From Chiua virens (lineage: Eukaryota; Basidiomycota; Agaricomycetes; Boletales; Boletaceae): a stretch of 64,000 nucleotides of DNA. Below the pieces are notes generated by a model. The model searched no databases. It had not been told where the DNA came from and saw only the letters and a program-made list of their open reading frames with translations. A program made the position numbers and the translations under genes. Shown here in pieces: positions 1 to 10,872 of this stretch. The stretch is taken from positions 186,001 through 250,000 of the forward strand of contig JAHNUO010000013.1 in assembly GCA_019787685.1 (NCBI GenBank), read 5' to 3'. Position 1 is the stretch's first letter, and each line of letters begins with the position of its first letter.

Positions 1-22
1 CCGTACCCTTATAAAACGACAG

Positions 23-760
23 AATTCTTTGCCGCCTGGGGGTGATCGCATGGAGAAACACACCCTACTCGCAAAGACGCATATCGTCATTCTTACCCCC
101 TTCTCGTACCTCAGCTCGACCGAGACATTGCAAACCCGAAGGCATGTGATGACTATTGTACAAGCATTCAGATTACCTGCCAGTGGCGACTCGGATCCTG
201 ATGCCATCCGTCTTTCCCATGAAGGGGTTATCTGCGGATCAAAGAGACCCCAATTTGTTCATATCATCCGAAACTCATTGGTTGACCCCATCAATGGGGC
301 AACAAGTATCAGGCTTCTAGATCAGTGTATTGAAGTCGATGGCACTGTACGATTCTCTCACATCGATCTCACTTTACCCAAACACACACACACCGACCTC
401 GACCTTGAAGTTGTCTTGCCCATGACGGTTCACACGCACGACATTACTAGGCTCCTAATGCCCGATGATATCGAGTACGACTGGCAAAACCACGTCGCCT
501 TTTCTGACGATGGATACGTAAGAGGCTTTGGGCTGTGCCGTCACGTTAGAGGTGCTATTGCGCATTTCACGATGGACGCATCGCAGGATCAGTGCACCGC
601 CGTTATAACTCCGTTACCCTTAGACCGCAAAGAATCGGCAGCGTTCATTAGGCTGCTCAAAAGCGCGCATTTCTGGATGGATGGGGCAACGGGGAAGATG
701 TGTACTACTAGAATGGATAGACAGGGCAGGAAATACATTGTCGTGTGGAACATTGAGTAG
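23..760 (+). CDS. F-box paralog A, last exon only (5' part outside the window)
   Basis: This is the final exon (245 codons plus stop) of a gene whose first exons lie left of the window. It is assigned by comparison with the two complete paralogs at 3211-4857 and 6236-7913: it shares the blocks IIRNSLVDP, NG-T-IRLLDQ, SDDG-VRG, DAS-E/D-CTA and WMDG-GKMC in the same order and spacing. The exon begins after a cgacag acceptor at 17-22 and is read in phase 0, as in the other copies. The F-box itself is not visible here and is inferred from the paralogs. The C-terminal region matches no domain I can name; in F-box proteins this part normally recruits the substrate to an SCF ubiquitin ligase. Confidence 0.7.
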   Translation, partial: NSLPPGGDRMEKHTLLAKTHIVILTPFSYLSSTETLQTRRHVMTIVQAFRLPASGDSDPDAIRLSHEGVICGSKRPQFVHIIRNSLVDPINGATSIRLLDQCIEVDGTVRFSHIDLTLPKHTHTDLDLEVVLPMTVHTHDITRLLMPDDIEYDWQNHVAFSDDGYVRGFGLCRHVRGAIAHFTMDASQDQCTAVITPLPLDRKESAAFIRLLKSAHFWMDGATGKMCTTRMDRQGRKYIVVWNIE

Positions 761-1212
761 ACCGTCGGTAAGTTGGACATTGTGCTGATACCGTAATTCT
801 GACTCAGGCTTTGTGTTTACCACTTAGTACTACATACTCATATTCTGTCAGCCCAAATGGTTGCTCGTAAGTGCTTGTTGTGACGGCGGCGATGTTGTCT
901 ACATTCCGACTTTCCTACTCAGAAAAACTGGTCGAAATGGACGATATAGCCGTTGCGAATCGAGTCTAAGTTTTGTACAGTCAGGCTTGTGGTATTAGAT
1001 CTGCTGATGGGCTTGTAACGCTTTACCATAGCTCCAATGTCAAATAGCTTTCGAGTTGTGGCTTTTGCGAAGGCGTCGCACTTTGCCGGAGTAAATCACC
1101 GTCAGGGTCAGATATTTTGCCGTCGCATATGGTCCAGGTCACGCAGAGTCCAGAGTCCGGACTGGCAGAGCGGCAACGTCCCGGCTCGGGGGGTTGTGGT
1201 CGTTTTTACGAA
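761..1212. other. Intergenic, F-box A to hydrophobin 1
   Basis: I see no gene here. It holds the 3' flank of the F-box gene and the distal promoter of the first hydrophobin. A 75-codon open frame at 1037-1264 runs into the promoter block and has no family signature. Confidence 0.5.
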
Positions 1213-1292
1213 CTTTTACAGCACAGGCCAACCGAATGACATTGTGCTCAACGTAATGCTCTAGGCGGCCCCTTGCTCTCCAGGTATAAAAG
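1213..1292 (+). promoter_or_regulatory. Hydrophobin 1 core promoter with TATA box
   Basis: A TATA box (tataaaag, 1285-1292) lies 97-104 bp before the start codon. The 70 bp before it share ordered blocks with the promoter of hydrophobin 2: cttttaca-cacа-type block at 1213, an aaccgaa block, tgacatt, caacgtaat and ccttgc-ctcc directly before the TATA. Non-coding DNA between the two genes is otherwise diverged, so the blocks are probably factor-binding sites kept after duplication. No binding factor can be named from sequence. Confidence 0.6.
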
Positions 1293-1388
1293 AAGCGGCG
1301 AGAGCAATCCTAACTAGCAGGTTTACCACCCACATCTCCTATCCACTTCCTTCACTCCTTAGCACTTTGCTATTCTCTGTTGTTGACA

Positions 1389-1807
1389 ATGTTCGTTCGC
1401 ATCTTTGCTCTCTTTGCTCTCGCTCTCATTGCTTCTGCTGGGCAATGCAACACTGGAGGTGTTTACTGCTGTAACAGCGTCGAAGATGTAAATCGCGTCG
1501 TATTTCATGATGGGACGTGACTGATGTTGCTGTTCCTCCTATAGGTGCAGCAGGCGCACGATGTGCTGTCCAAGTTCAACCTGGTCGAGGCTGCCGCTCA
1601 GATCGGGGGATCCGTTGGTCTTAATTGCGGCGGTGTCACCGTCATTGGCACTGGCAGCGGTTGCAAGGCTCAACAACAGCCTGTCTGCTGTGAGGACAAC
1701 AGATACGTACGTGTATCCTCTTTACCGAGAAAGTTGTGGGGGTTGACGAGCATGCTCAGAATGGTCTGGTCAACATTGGTTGCTCCCCTATCAACATCAA
1801 CGCTTGA
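1389..1807 (+). CDS. Class I hydrophobin 1
   Basis: A small secreted amphipathic protein that assembles at air-water or cell-wall surfaces of hyphae and fruit bodies. Three exons (1389-1487, 1545-1706, 1760-1807) give 102 aa. An N-terminal signal peptide of about 18 residues is followed by the eight-cysteine class I pattern: QCNTG, YCC, LNC, GC, VCC and a last GCSP near the C-terminus, with paired cysteines at positions 2-3 and 6-7. Intron phases and exon lengths match hydrophobin 2 exactly (second exon 162 nt, third exon 48 nt in both). The start is the first ATG after the TATA box and leads straight into the signal peptide. Confidence 0.93.
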
Positions 1808-3210
1808 GTTGAGCGATCTGTGGGATAGAAGTTAGTGGGTGGATTTAGAAGTGGTTTACCTCGTTGAGTTGGTTAATAGAGGAAGTTTTTAATGCGGGTT
1901 GATTACTATGAATCATTCGTCTAGAACAACGTTCAGGTTTTCATTTATCCGGACTCGAGAAAGACAGGATCAGGTTTCTTGATTGTGAACCCAGCCTTTT
2001 TGAGAATTAGCTTTAGTATTTGCGTTGAAGGTATATTCCATTCCGACGGTCCGGTGTCGCCGTGTCTGGCCCCGCCCTTCGGCAATAGCCGGCGTGACGC
2101 TACTCAATTACTGCACATGCTCAACGTTTTTCTGCTTTCTTTCGGTTGAACTTATGAAATCTCACTCGCAGACTTGGATTCCGTATCTTCACCTTCTTTT
2201 TATGTTTTCTCGCATGCGCGTAATTTCTGATGATAAAAGTTCAATATTTTTTGTCCCGTCTCGGATCCGGACATGGCTCCCAGACACTCAATTTCTCCAT
2301 CGCATGGGTGGCCGTGTCACCTTTCTCGTAGTAACATCTAAAGCGAACTTGACTTCAAGCAGGACGTGGCCAATCTCAGTCTGAGAGGATCATGATGCTA
2401 TAACATCTTCTTTGTGTTCTGGTCTGTCCAATTGTTGCTTTGTGGTACGATGGAGCGGGATTGACATTCGTGCGTGCATGCTCTAGTGCGACGTGCCTGT
2501 GTGCTGTCACCTGGCATAATACGCCCTTCCGCAGACGTGGTCTTGCATCTGCTTCAGTATCGCAGTATAGTCAACTCGTGGTTGTGGACCCGCGCGACGC
2601 GTCAAATCTGCTTTGTTTACTCTATCTTTTTGTAAGAACTATTTCTTTTTTCCGTCTGTCTTAGTGACGCTATGTATCGCACATTCGTAATAAGGCACTG
2701 GCGCATTATGGAGGCGGCGCCTGTGATCCGACCGTGATGCTCGATGATGGTTGTTGGTGTATGCTATACTTACAAAATTTGGAAGACCTGATCACCCTTG
2801 GAGCAAGCTGTCCTTTTCAAGGGGTATGGACGAATGCAGCGGAGTCATTGGGTAGAAGGTCTCATGGCCATACAGATAGGAAGTTCACGTATTCCGGATA
2901 TGGCGAATCTATACACACTATGACTTCTCAAAAGTTCAGAGCCCTGCCCCGATCTTCCACGACGGGAATCCAGTCACGGGATGCTTCTTCGATAGCTCAA
3001 ATTTGTTCCTCGCCAGGTATATTTATGTAAGGTGACTCCCACTTTTTCTCCTCTTTCTTTTCCTTCGCTGCCTGCCCTCCAGCGATTCCTTACTTCACTC
3101 CCGCCCACGTTTTCGTACTGAGGCACTGTTCTCGTACAGGTCGGTCCCATTAATGTTTCGGATGTATGATATCCTTCTCATTCAGACTTGACTGCTGGAA
3201 CAGTAAAATA
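1808..3210. other. Intergenic, hydrophobin 1 to F-box B
   Basis: I see nothing coding that I can support. Open frames at 2025-2384 and 2734-3030 have no recognisable motif, signal peptide or splice-compatible extension. The last 150 bp are pyrimidine-rich, as expected just upstream of a fungal gene. Confidence 0.45.
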
Positions 3211-4857
3211 ATGTGCCGAACACCTCCGGAGATCATTCTCAGGATTATCTCTTTCCTCGGTCCCGGAGACGTCGTTCGATTGAGCACGGTGAGAGTCCTT
3301 TTGCGGCGTATCCTGGTAGCAGTTGTTGACATTGTTTCTTACCAGGTTTCGAAGCAGTTCCGTGATATTACTTACACTCCCATTCTTTGGATGACGTTGT
3401 ACGTGAATGCACGTCTACCCCGTCCCCCTGGACCATTTCCCTCTCAATCAGTCCACTTTCTCGAGAACACATTGGTCAAATCTGAACGACTGGCCCAGTC
3501 CTGGATGACGTGGCCCATTCGATGCGAGTCCCCCGTGGACCCCTTCGCGGTGGATGCTGCAATAGACGTTTTGCCAGCAAGTTCCACCAAAGTTTTCAAC
3601 AACCAGTGGCTAGTCAGTTTCGAAGCACCTGGGTTCTTCGTAATCCGCGACCTGGACACGAAGACGACGCAGACAATCCCGTGTTCGCAAGAAGTTCATT
3701 GGAAAAACCACGAATCTTTTCGATGGGACACAATCTCTGTGACATCTCTGGAGGGTCCTGTTATCTATGTTCTGTTTCGCGCGGGACCAGTTTCGCCATG
3801 GTACTGTATCGTTTAATCACAATCCATTTTAGGCGTTCTGTTGCTGATCACTGGTGATTTGGTCGTTCAGGAAATTTCTGGAGTTCCGACTCGGGGCAAA
3901 CAGCGGTACCAGACGTCTCTATCTGGCGCTGTGCTTGACTGTTCCGACGGAACACTTTAGCCCGTCTGTGATATTGGGTGGAGGCCATGGACCATTTCTG
4001 CGTCTCGAAGATGTTATTTTTCACACAGACAAGCGACGTTTCTATAAATTCCCCCCATTTCGCACGGCACTGGTACGCAGTCAACATCATTCCTGAGTGT
4101 CGCGCGCTCATGTAAATAATAGAATGTTTTACCGCCGGGGAGTGAACACACGGTAGAGCCGCACACTGCTCACAAAAACGCATGTCATAGTTGTTTATCC
4201 TTTATCCACTTGACTGAGGTCGGGGGGACTGCCAACGTGAATCTGGTTCAGGCGTTCACATTACCTTGTGACGCTTCCAGTGTTCTCCGCCTTTCTCACG
4301 AGGGGATAATCCATGGGCCAGACAATTTATATTTCCCTGAGTATGTCAATGTCATCCGAAACTCACTGGTCGATCCCACCAATGGGGAAACAAATATCAG
4401 GCTTCTAGACCAAACAATCGACTATGATAGCGCACGCTTCTCTTGTATCGACCTCACTCTGCTCGATCACGCATCAACTGAACCCCGAGTCGACCGAGTG
4501 GAAACTGTCTTACCCATAACGATCCGCATGCACGACATTATACGAGTCGACAACTTATCCCTACATTGGCAATACGAATGGGTGCGCCACCTCGATTTTT
4601 CCGACGACGGGTATGTAAGAGGTGTTGGGTTGATCCGTCCGATTGTCAAGAGACCCGTGACAGTGCGTTTCATGGTCGATGCATCCCAGGAGCAATGTAC
4701 AGCGACCCTCGGACGATTGCCATCCCGGTGGCGCGATTCTTTATTTGCTAGGCGTTTAGATCGTAGGCGTTTTTGGATGGATAGTGTGACAGGAAAGATA
4801 TGTTATACATATACTTCTAAAGGTTTACAGTGGATTTCCCTGAAGGACTTCGAGTAG
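3211..4857 (+). CDS. F-box paralog B
   Basis: Four exons (3211-3288, 3346-3800, 3871-4072, 4123-4857) give a 489-aa protein. The N-terminus PPEIILRIISFLGP-DVVRLS is an F-box, which binds Skp1 in SCF ubiquitin ligases; the first intron splits the F-box just before VSKQFRDIT. The remaining 440 residues are shared with paralogs A and C and match no domain I recognise. All three introns have GT-AG borders and the exon lengths sum to an exact multiple of three. One oddity: early in exon 4, about 30 codons (roughly 4145-4212) are read in a different frame from the paralogs. The paralog-like peptide KTHVIV is present in the next frame (4175-4192) but runs into a stop at 4211, so two compensating indels keep the gene open. 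Confidence 0.78.
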
Positions 4858-6235
4858 ACGGGGAGATCGCAGCCAATGTTTGCTCGTTTGTACGAACTGC
4901 ATAGTGATACTATAACCTTGCATTTATGATTCAGGCCCGGTACGCCTGCGCCTAGTATGTCAGCGAGAGAGGGAAAAGTCTAGAGAAGTGAGAAGTGAGC
5001 ATGGTGATTCGATGGGGATATGCGATCAGTGCCTAATGTCCGAGTCTGTCCACTGCACGTTCGCCGTCAATAGGCGCAACACCATAAGCCAACCGTAACT
5101 GCCGGTACCGCTGGAATTTGAAATCATTTACCTCATCGCACAACCTCATTTGTTGTTGACTCTGACCTCGACAAAGGTGGCTTGGAAGCATCGGATATAG
5201 AAGCGCAGTTTATTGAGTGTACTCCATGCACCGCTACTGATTGGACCGCCACCGTGATCGCCGATACCCGCATCATGACACTACGATACTCTTTTCCTTT
5301 TTGCACAAGATCAATTTCGCCTGGTCTATGATGCGTCGAGGTTCAACGAGGCTCAGATCAGAATGAATTACTGCACAGATGCTTACCATGGTGAGTACAC
5401 CGAGCCACTTCCGCTATGAGTCTCAGGCTACACGTCATGTCAATGGACGCGTTTGGCACGGCATCGCTAGCATTGATGATGCTAGTCAATCGGAACAGCA
5501 CTGCAATTTTCACATGGTCGTAAGTATCCTCATCGCATGACTACTGCCAATGGGGTCACCATTTCTGGGCGCAACAAGTTGGTGACTGCGGAGACAATTA
5601 CGTTGACTTCCTGTTCATCGTGTGATCACACCTTGCACGCCGCCATCCTAGCAGCGAGAGAGCTAGGGCGAGTCGGAGTGTGTTACTTGATAAGAGATAA
5701 GGCTTTCAGTTCTCGGAATCATTGTGGGTGTTTGGCTTGTCAATGTGATCGATGCTACTCAATACTAGCTTGGTAGTAACGATGATGTGGTCTAGAAAAT
5801 AGATGAAATGGCTTACTAATATCCTATTCAAGTTCAAACGTTCATGTTGGAGTCGAACATCTCCTATGACAACGTCAAGTTTTAGTGGTATTGCATATGG
5901 TGGCTATCCTAGTGATTCAAGTCATGCTTGAGACTAAGTATTTTGAGTAGGTGATGGTCACCATTCACTACGTACAGTACCTAAGACTCACTGCTAAGCG
6001 TCAGCACTGGCGGTGGCCAATACTGGTGCTGTGCACCCCAGACAAAGCATAGTGACGAACGACGGGGGAGATTGAGCGTCCACACCTCATGTGATGACGG
6101 GGCAGCTTTCTTACTACTATGCACTGGTCTCCGATCATTCCATGCTGTCCGATCTTTCCCGCTACCGTATTAATACGCGAGCGTGTCACCCAATTTGGGC
6201 TTCCGACAGTTGGCCACTGACACCCCACAGAAAAT
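4858..6235. other. Intergenic, F-box B to F-box C
   Basis: No gene can be supported. A weak coding-like stretch at about 5305-5520 can be read through a possible intron with gtgagt and tctcag borders, but no start, stop or family match supports it. The open frame 5537-5776 is featureless. Confidence 0.35.
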
Positions 6236-7913
6236 ATGGTGGCCAGTTTCGTACCTCCAGAGATCATCTGTCATGTTCTCTGCTTCCTGACACCTTGCGA
6301 TATTCTTCGATTGCGTGCGGTGAGCAAGTTTTAGAGCGTCACCTTACTTAATTTCAGCTCGCTTACACCTACTGTGGTTTCTTGCGGGCCCAGGTTTCAA
6401 AACAGTTTCGTGACATCACTTACACCCCTTCATTGTGGCGAACCTTGTATGCCAACGCACGTTTACCGCGTCCTCCTGGGCCCTTTTATTCTCAATCCGT
6501 TCACCTTTTAGAGCGGACACTAGTCAAATCCGAACGGTTGGCACAGTCATGGACGGCACAGCCTATGGAATACACCTCGAGTTCAGAGGTTCCACTGCGC
6601 AGATCGCCAACATCCCTCCGAATCATTAATAATCAGTGGCTTGTTGGTTGCGAGACGCTCACCAGGAGGTTCGTGGTATACGACCTTGATGTAAAGGCAG
6701 GGGCAGACTCCCAAAAAATCCTTTGGGAACATAATGAGCTGATCATTGATTGGGACGTATGCCCTGTGACATCTGCCGAAGGACTGGTTCTCTGCATTGT
6801 ATTCAGCGACGCTGCCTACGAAGGGCCCCTTGCGCAAAGGCCATGGCATGTATCCTCTTTTGCCATTCATGTGCAACATTACCATGCTCATTTCGTCGTC
6901 TATCCGATACTTTAGGAAGCTCTTGGAATTTCGTATGAACAGTGGTACCGGAGATCTGTATCACTCGCATCCCTTGACTGTTCCAACAAAATATTTCAAC
7001 CAACCAGTGATTCTGGATGGCGGTCGCGGGCCATTTTTATATATCGGAATTCAACAGGTTATTTTCCATGTGGAAGAACAACGCTTCTATGAGTTCCCTC
7101 CCTTTTATTCAGTCTTGGTATGTAACTGGGATCGTCAACAGTGGCCATAACCTCATACAGTGACAGGACAATTTCCCGCGAGGTTCCAAAGCCCTGACGC
7201 TTGCAGAGAACTTATTCACCAAAACCCATGTTATCACGCTCCTTCGTTTCTTTCACGACACTGAACCAGGCCATCTATCCACTCTTGTCCAAGCATTCAC
7301 GCTACCTAATGGCACCGAATCCAACGTCCTTCGTCTCTCTCATGAGGGCATTATGGACGATTTCCCCCAAGTTGTGGACATCATTCGAAATTCACTCGTC
7401 GATCCCGTGAACGGGATGACAAGCATCAGGCTTTTAGATCAATCATTTGGGGAAGGTAACGTATGCCTCTCTTGCATCGACCTGATGCTACCCAGGCCCA
7501 CACCCACTAACCTGGACTCGAACACCGTTTTACCCATGTCGATCCGTGCACACAACATTATCAGGACGAGCAACATACTGCATGGATCCCAAAATGACTG
7601 GGCGCGCCACATCGAAGCTTCGGATGATGGATTTGTGAGGGGACTCTGGCGGTTCCGTATGAATGCAATAGACGCCTTGATGTACGGCGTCCACGCGACT
7701 GACAGTCCCATCATGCGTTTCACAATTGATGCGTCGGAGGAGAAATGCACGGCCGTTCTTGGCAAGGTGCTGCCAGCTAACTGGCATGCTGACTTGACCT
7801 TCGACGGAATACTTCATTACTCGCATGCGTGGATGGATGGGACGAGAGGGAGGATGTGTTATGAGAAGAACGAGTACGGTGAGAGTGTCGCGGTCGTGAT
7901 GAACTTTGATTAG
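6236..7913 (+). CDS. F-box paralog C
   Basis: Four exons (6236-6319, 6394-6845, 6916-7117, 7167-7913) give a 494-aa protein of the same family as paralogs A and B. The F-box reads PPEIICHVLCFLTP-DILRLR and is split by intron 1 before VSKQFRDIT. Shared blocks include NARLPRPPGPF, LVKSERLAQSW, INNQWLV, LLEFR and the C-terminal set seen in paralog A. Intron positions and phases are the same as in paralog B. The second intron needs a GC donor (gcatgt at 6846) to give the conserved PW-KLLEF join; the nearest GT site would shift the frame. The substrate is unknown. Confidence 0.8.
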
Positions 7914-8711
7914 ATTTGTGTCGGCTGTGCCTCATGCTATGTATTAGAGTAATCTGAGGCATCACTGTACTGCTACCATTTTCGTGGTCTGTCTTCAAGT
8001 CTCGCACCCATACAACTGATTGTTGATCGTTGATCATCAAACAATTGTGCAAGGTTGAAGGTGTTGAATTTCAGTTCATCGTGAGCATGACTCAGAAGCG
8101 TCCAATCAAGCCTCCTAATTTCGATCTAAGAGAGCTATAAACCCACATACAACATTTTACCTAACACAAGTGAAAGCTTTACGGTCGACTTTGACACGAC
8201 GAGCATCATGATCTGAACCTATTCAAACAACCATAACCGTTAGGAGCGTCACGCCGCCATCTGGTGGAGAATGAGCAAGAGAGAGACAAGCAATAGCAAA
8301 GCGTATAATGAACATACCACGATTGAAGCGGATATCATGAGCTACGACCGTGACGAGTGAGACTCATCTGGCGTTCTAGAGTGTTCGAAACAAGGCGTCA
8401 CTGAAACTAGGTCCATAACATTAGAGCATTCAATCTCCGAAAAATGACCCGAGGCCCGCTTGTGTCCTTCTTCTGAGAAACACACCCGGGCCACCCCTCA
8501 AATGGTTGTGTTGAACATGCCAGCAATGCATCACTTGACAGTTGAAAAACAACAAGGTGTTCGAATTTTGAAACATTACAATGCCCTCACCCAGCCCGAG
8601 GTTTCCTGGTATACGTCAACCCGACTCGGACGTCGCGGTAAAAATAACTTTGGCTCATCCTCCGTGTCCTGCGCACGGCCCGGGTGCGTATCCAAGCGGC
8701 CTTTACGAAGT
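7914..8711. other. Intergenic, F-box C to hydrophobin 2
   Basis: No gene seen. A 101-codon open frame at 8460-8765 overlaps the hydrophobin promoter and has no protein signature. Confidence 0.45.
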
Positions 8712-8800
8712 CTTTTACAACACAACATAACCGAACGCAGGTCCGTGACATTTAGACCAACGTAATCCTTCAGGGAGGGCCTTGCGCTCCAAGTATAAAG
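8712..8800 (+). promoter_or_regulatory. Hydrophobin 2 core promoter with TATA box
   Basis: The TATA box is tataaag at 8794-8800, about 100 bp before the start codon. Upstream blocks cttttaca (8712), aaccgaa, tgacatt, caacgtaat and ccttgc-ctcc occur in the same order as in front of hydrophobin 1, with a block-to-TATA distance of 82 bp against 72 bp there. Confidence 0.6.
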
Positions 8801-8897
8801 AGGAGGGCAAGAGCACCTTTCGTTCAGTAGGTCTAACTGTTCAGTCCTTTCTCACCTGCCTTTCTTCATTAGTTCACCACACACTTTCGATCTCTTC

Positions 8898-9329
8898 ATG
8901 ATGTTCGCTCGCGTCTTGGCTCTTCTTCCTCTCGTCCTTACTGCCTCTGCCTTCCAGTGTAACACTGGTGGTGCGTACTGCTGCGAGAGTACTCAAACCG
9001 TTCGTACATGTGCGTCTATGTATTTGCACGTTTTTCTGATGTATTTCCTTTTTCTTGTATCTCCAGGTCCAGCAGGCGAACAACGAGCTCGCTAAATACA
9101 ACCTTGTCAATGCTGCTGCTCAAATCGGTGGCCTTGTTGGTCTTACCTGCAACCCCGTCACCGTCATTGGCACGGGCAGCGCTTGTCAGGCTGAACAACA
9201 GCCTGTTTGCTGCCAGGACAACCGCGAGGTACGTGCATTCGCTTGCATTGATGTGAGGTTGCTGATGAACGCACTCTTTAGAACGGTGCTGTCAACCTTA
9301 GTTGCTCCCCGGCCAATGTCAGCGTTTGA
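8898..9329 (+). CDS. Class I hydrophobin 2
   Basis: Three exons (8898-8999, 9067-9228, 9282-9329) give 103 aa. The protein has a signal peptide of about 19 residues and then eight cysteines in the class I order: QCNTG, YCC, LTC, AC, VCC, SCSP. It is close to hydrophobin 1 over its whole length (shared AAQIGG, VTVIGTGS, EQQPVCC-like blocks) and has the same exon lengths for exons 2 and 3, so the two are recent paralogs. Two adjacent ATG codons open the frame; the first is used here. The first intron has a GTTCGT donor. It should be secreted and coat hyphal or spore surfaces. Confidence 0.93.
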
Positions 9330-9809
9330 GTGATGAGTAGAGATGGAGACTTGCTGGTGGGTTTGGTGGAGTTGTTTTTACTTCGTTGGGTCTGGTCATC
9401 CCGGAAAATTATTGTACTAGTCTCGGGTTAATTGCAGTTGTGATGTCATCTTATATGATGGTGTCGGGCAAGTGACACTGAGAGATCTGAATATCTGTCC
9501 ACGTATACTTATCGTTGAGAACACTTGGGCGACAGAAGTTGAGTGCTACCAGTTTTCATGTGCATCATTATAAATTCACCTTGGCCGAAGGCTCGAATTA
9601 CTGTAACAAAGCTTGATTGCTGCCGTATTCGAGAATTCGGTGTCTATACTGACTGTCGATGATATGTATATGAGATCACTGTCTTTTAGCAGGCAGACAG
9701 CGGAGGACGGAACCAGGGTCTGCCATTTGTTATTCAACGAACAATCTATGTGTAGTAAGGTGATCCAGAACATGCACTGCGAGAACGTTCGACACAAATA
9801 GAAACCTGA
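9330..9809. other. Intergenic between convergent genes
   Basis: This lies between the 3' ends of hydrophobin 2 and the minus-strand secreted protein gene. I see nothing beyond presumed 3' UTRs. Confidence 0.5.
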
Positions 9810-10872
9810 TCAAATGATCGTCACCGTCAGAAGCGTTACGATACCATCCTGGGAGATGCCTTTGACAGTAATCGAGCATCGTTTCAGGGAATCTCAGTGA
9901 TGGACATACCATGATTGACGCCCGTTGATCCTGGACCAAGTAAGCCAGTGATATTCTGTGCCGTTGTGGAGTAGGTAACACCGCCGTAGCTTGTTTCGCC
10001 GACAGCTCCTGAGATCAAGTCATCCCTTTGAAAAATATTAACTACATATACCGAATTCCGTGGTGAATGGCTTGCCTTCCGATGTCGTATCCGTCTGGTA
10101 CAATATTGTGGTTGTCCGCGGCAGGCTGGAAAGAAAAGAGATGGTGACATTAAGAGATGGCCGCAACTCGCGCAAGACGATATTTTGCTATGTACCTCTT
10201 CCTTCGAAACCCTGTCGCCCAAGAGTCAGGAACAGTTCAAGCGAGAGCATACACAATGTGAACGCACGCTAAAAACAGAGCCCCACTGTCTGCCAAGGCG
10301 CCGTTTTGGCGGTACACGCTTCCGGTGTTTACGTTACGTTTGAACTGAGGTAACACCTCGACCTACCGGAAATGATTACCCCCGATTAAACTTTCAAGGC
10401 ATGTTCCAACACCGGAACTCCCGTAGTCTTGACGAATCTCGTACGTTTGGTTCACCCAGCCGTTTCCATCGCCAAGGTTAGCGGATTGTGGATTGCCAAG
10501 ATGAATCCCGAGACATTCCGTTGAACTACCAGCATACGAGCGACGTGGTTTCCTTGTGTTGGTCAAGGCTAAAAAGATAACTTACAATCCGATGGCGCGA
10601 GCGTAGTCCAAGATACCGTTGTCTGTCAGAACGTCCGGAGAGCTAAGGCCTGAGATGATGACCTATCAATTTTGTAAGAAAATGTCGACAAGACAAAGAG
10701 AATGGTTCAAACTTACATTCAAAGGCTCGCCTAACCCATCTCCTGCATTGTTGAGCATAGAACCACCACCCGGAGTGGGGTCATAATAAGTCATGCTACG
10801 GACTGATAGGGCATGGCTAAGTCCCAAGAAAGATGCGAGGACAAGTGCGGAGATCAATCCGGAAGAGTACAT
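9810..10872 (-). CDS. Secreted protein of unknown function
   Basis: The minus-strand start at 10872 opens a signal peptide of about 21 residues (hydrophobic core ISALVLASFLGL, cut near SHA-LS). Several short GT-AG introns then join coding blocks: YYDPTPGGGSMLNNAGDG, GEPLNVIISGLSSPDVLTD, ECLGIHLGNPQ, GDGNGW, SLIGGNHFRVYRQNG, DSGALFLA, HNIVPDGYDIGR, DLISGAVGETSYGG, GLLGPGSTGVNHG and a C-terminal QDGIVTLLTVTII. The last intron fits if the acceptor is the aag before gcatctccc, which gives GISQDGIVT in frame. I believe related hypothetical secreted proteins occur in many Agaricomycetes, but no function is known to me. The frame is intact through all junctions, so it is probably functional. Confidence 0.72.
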
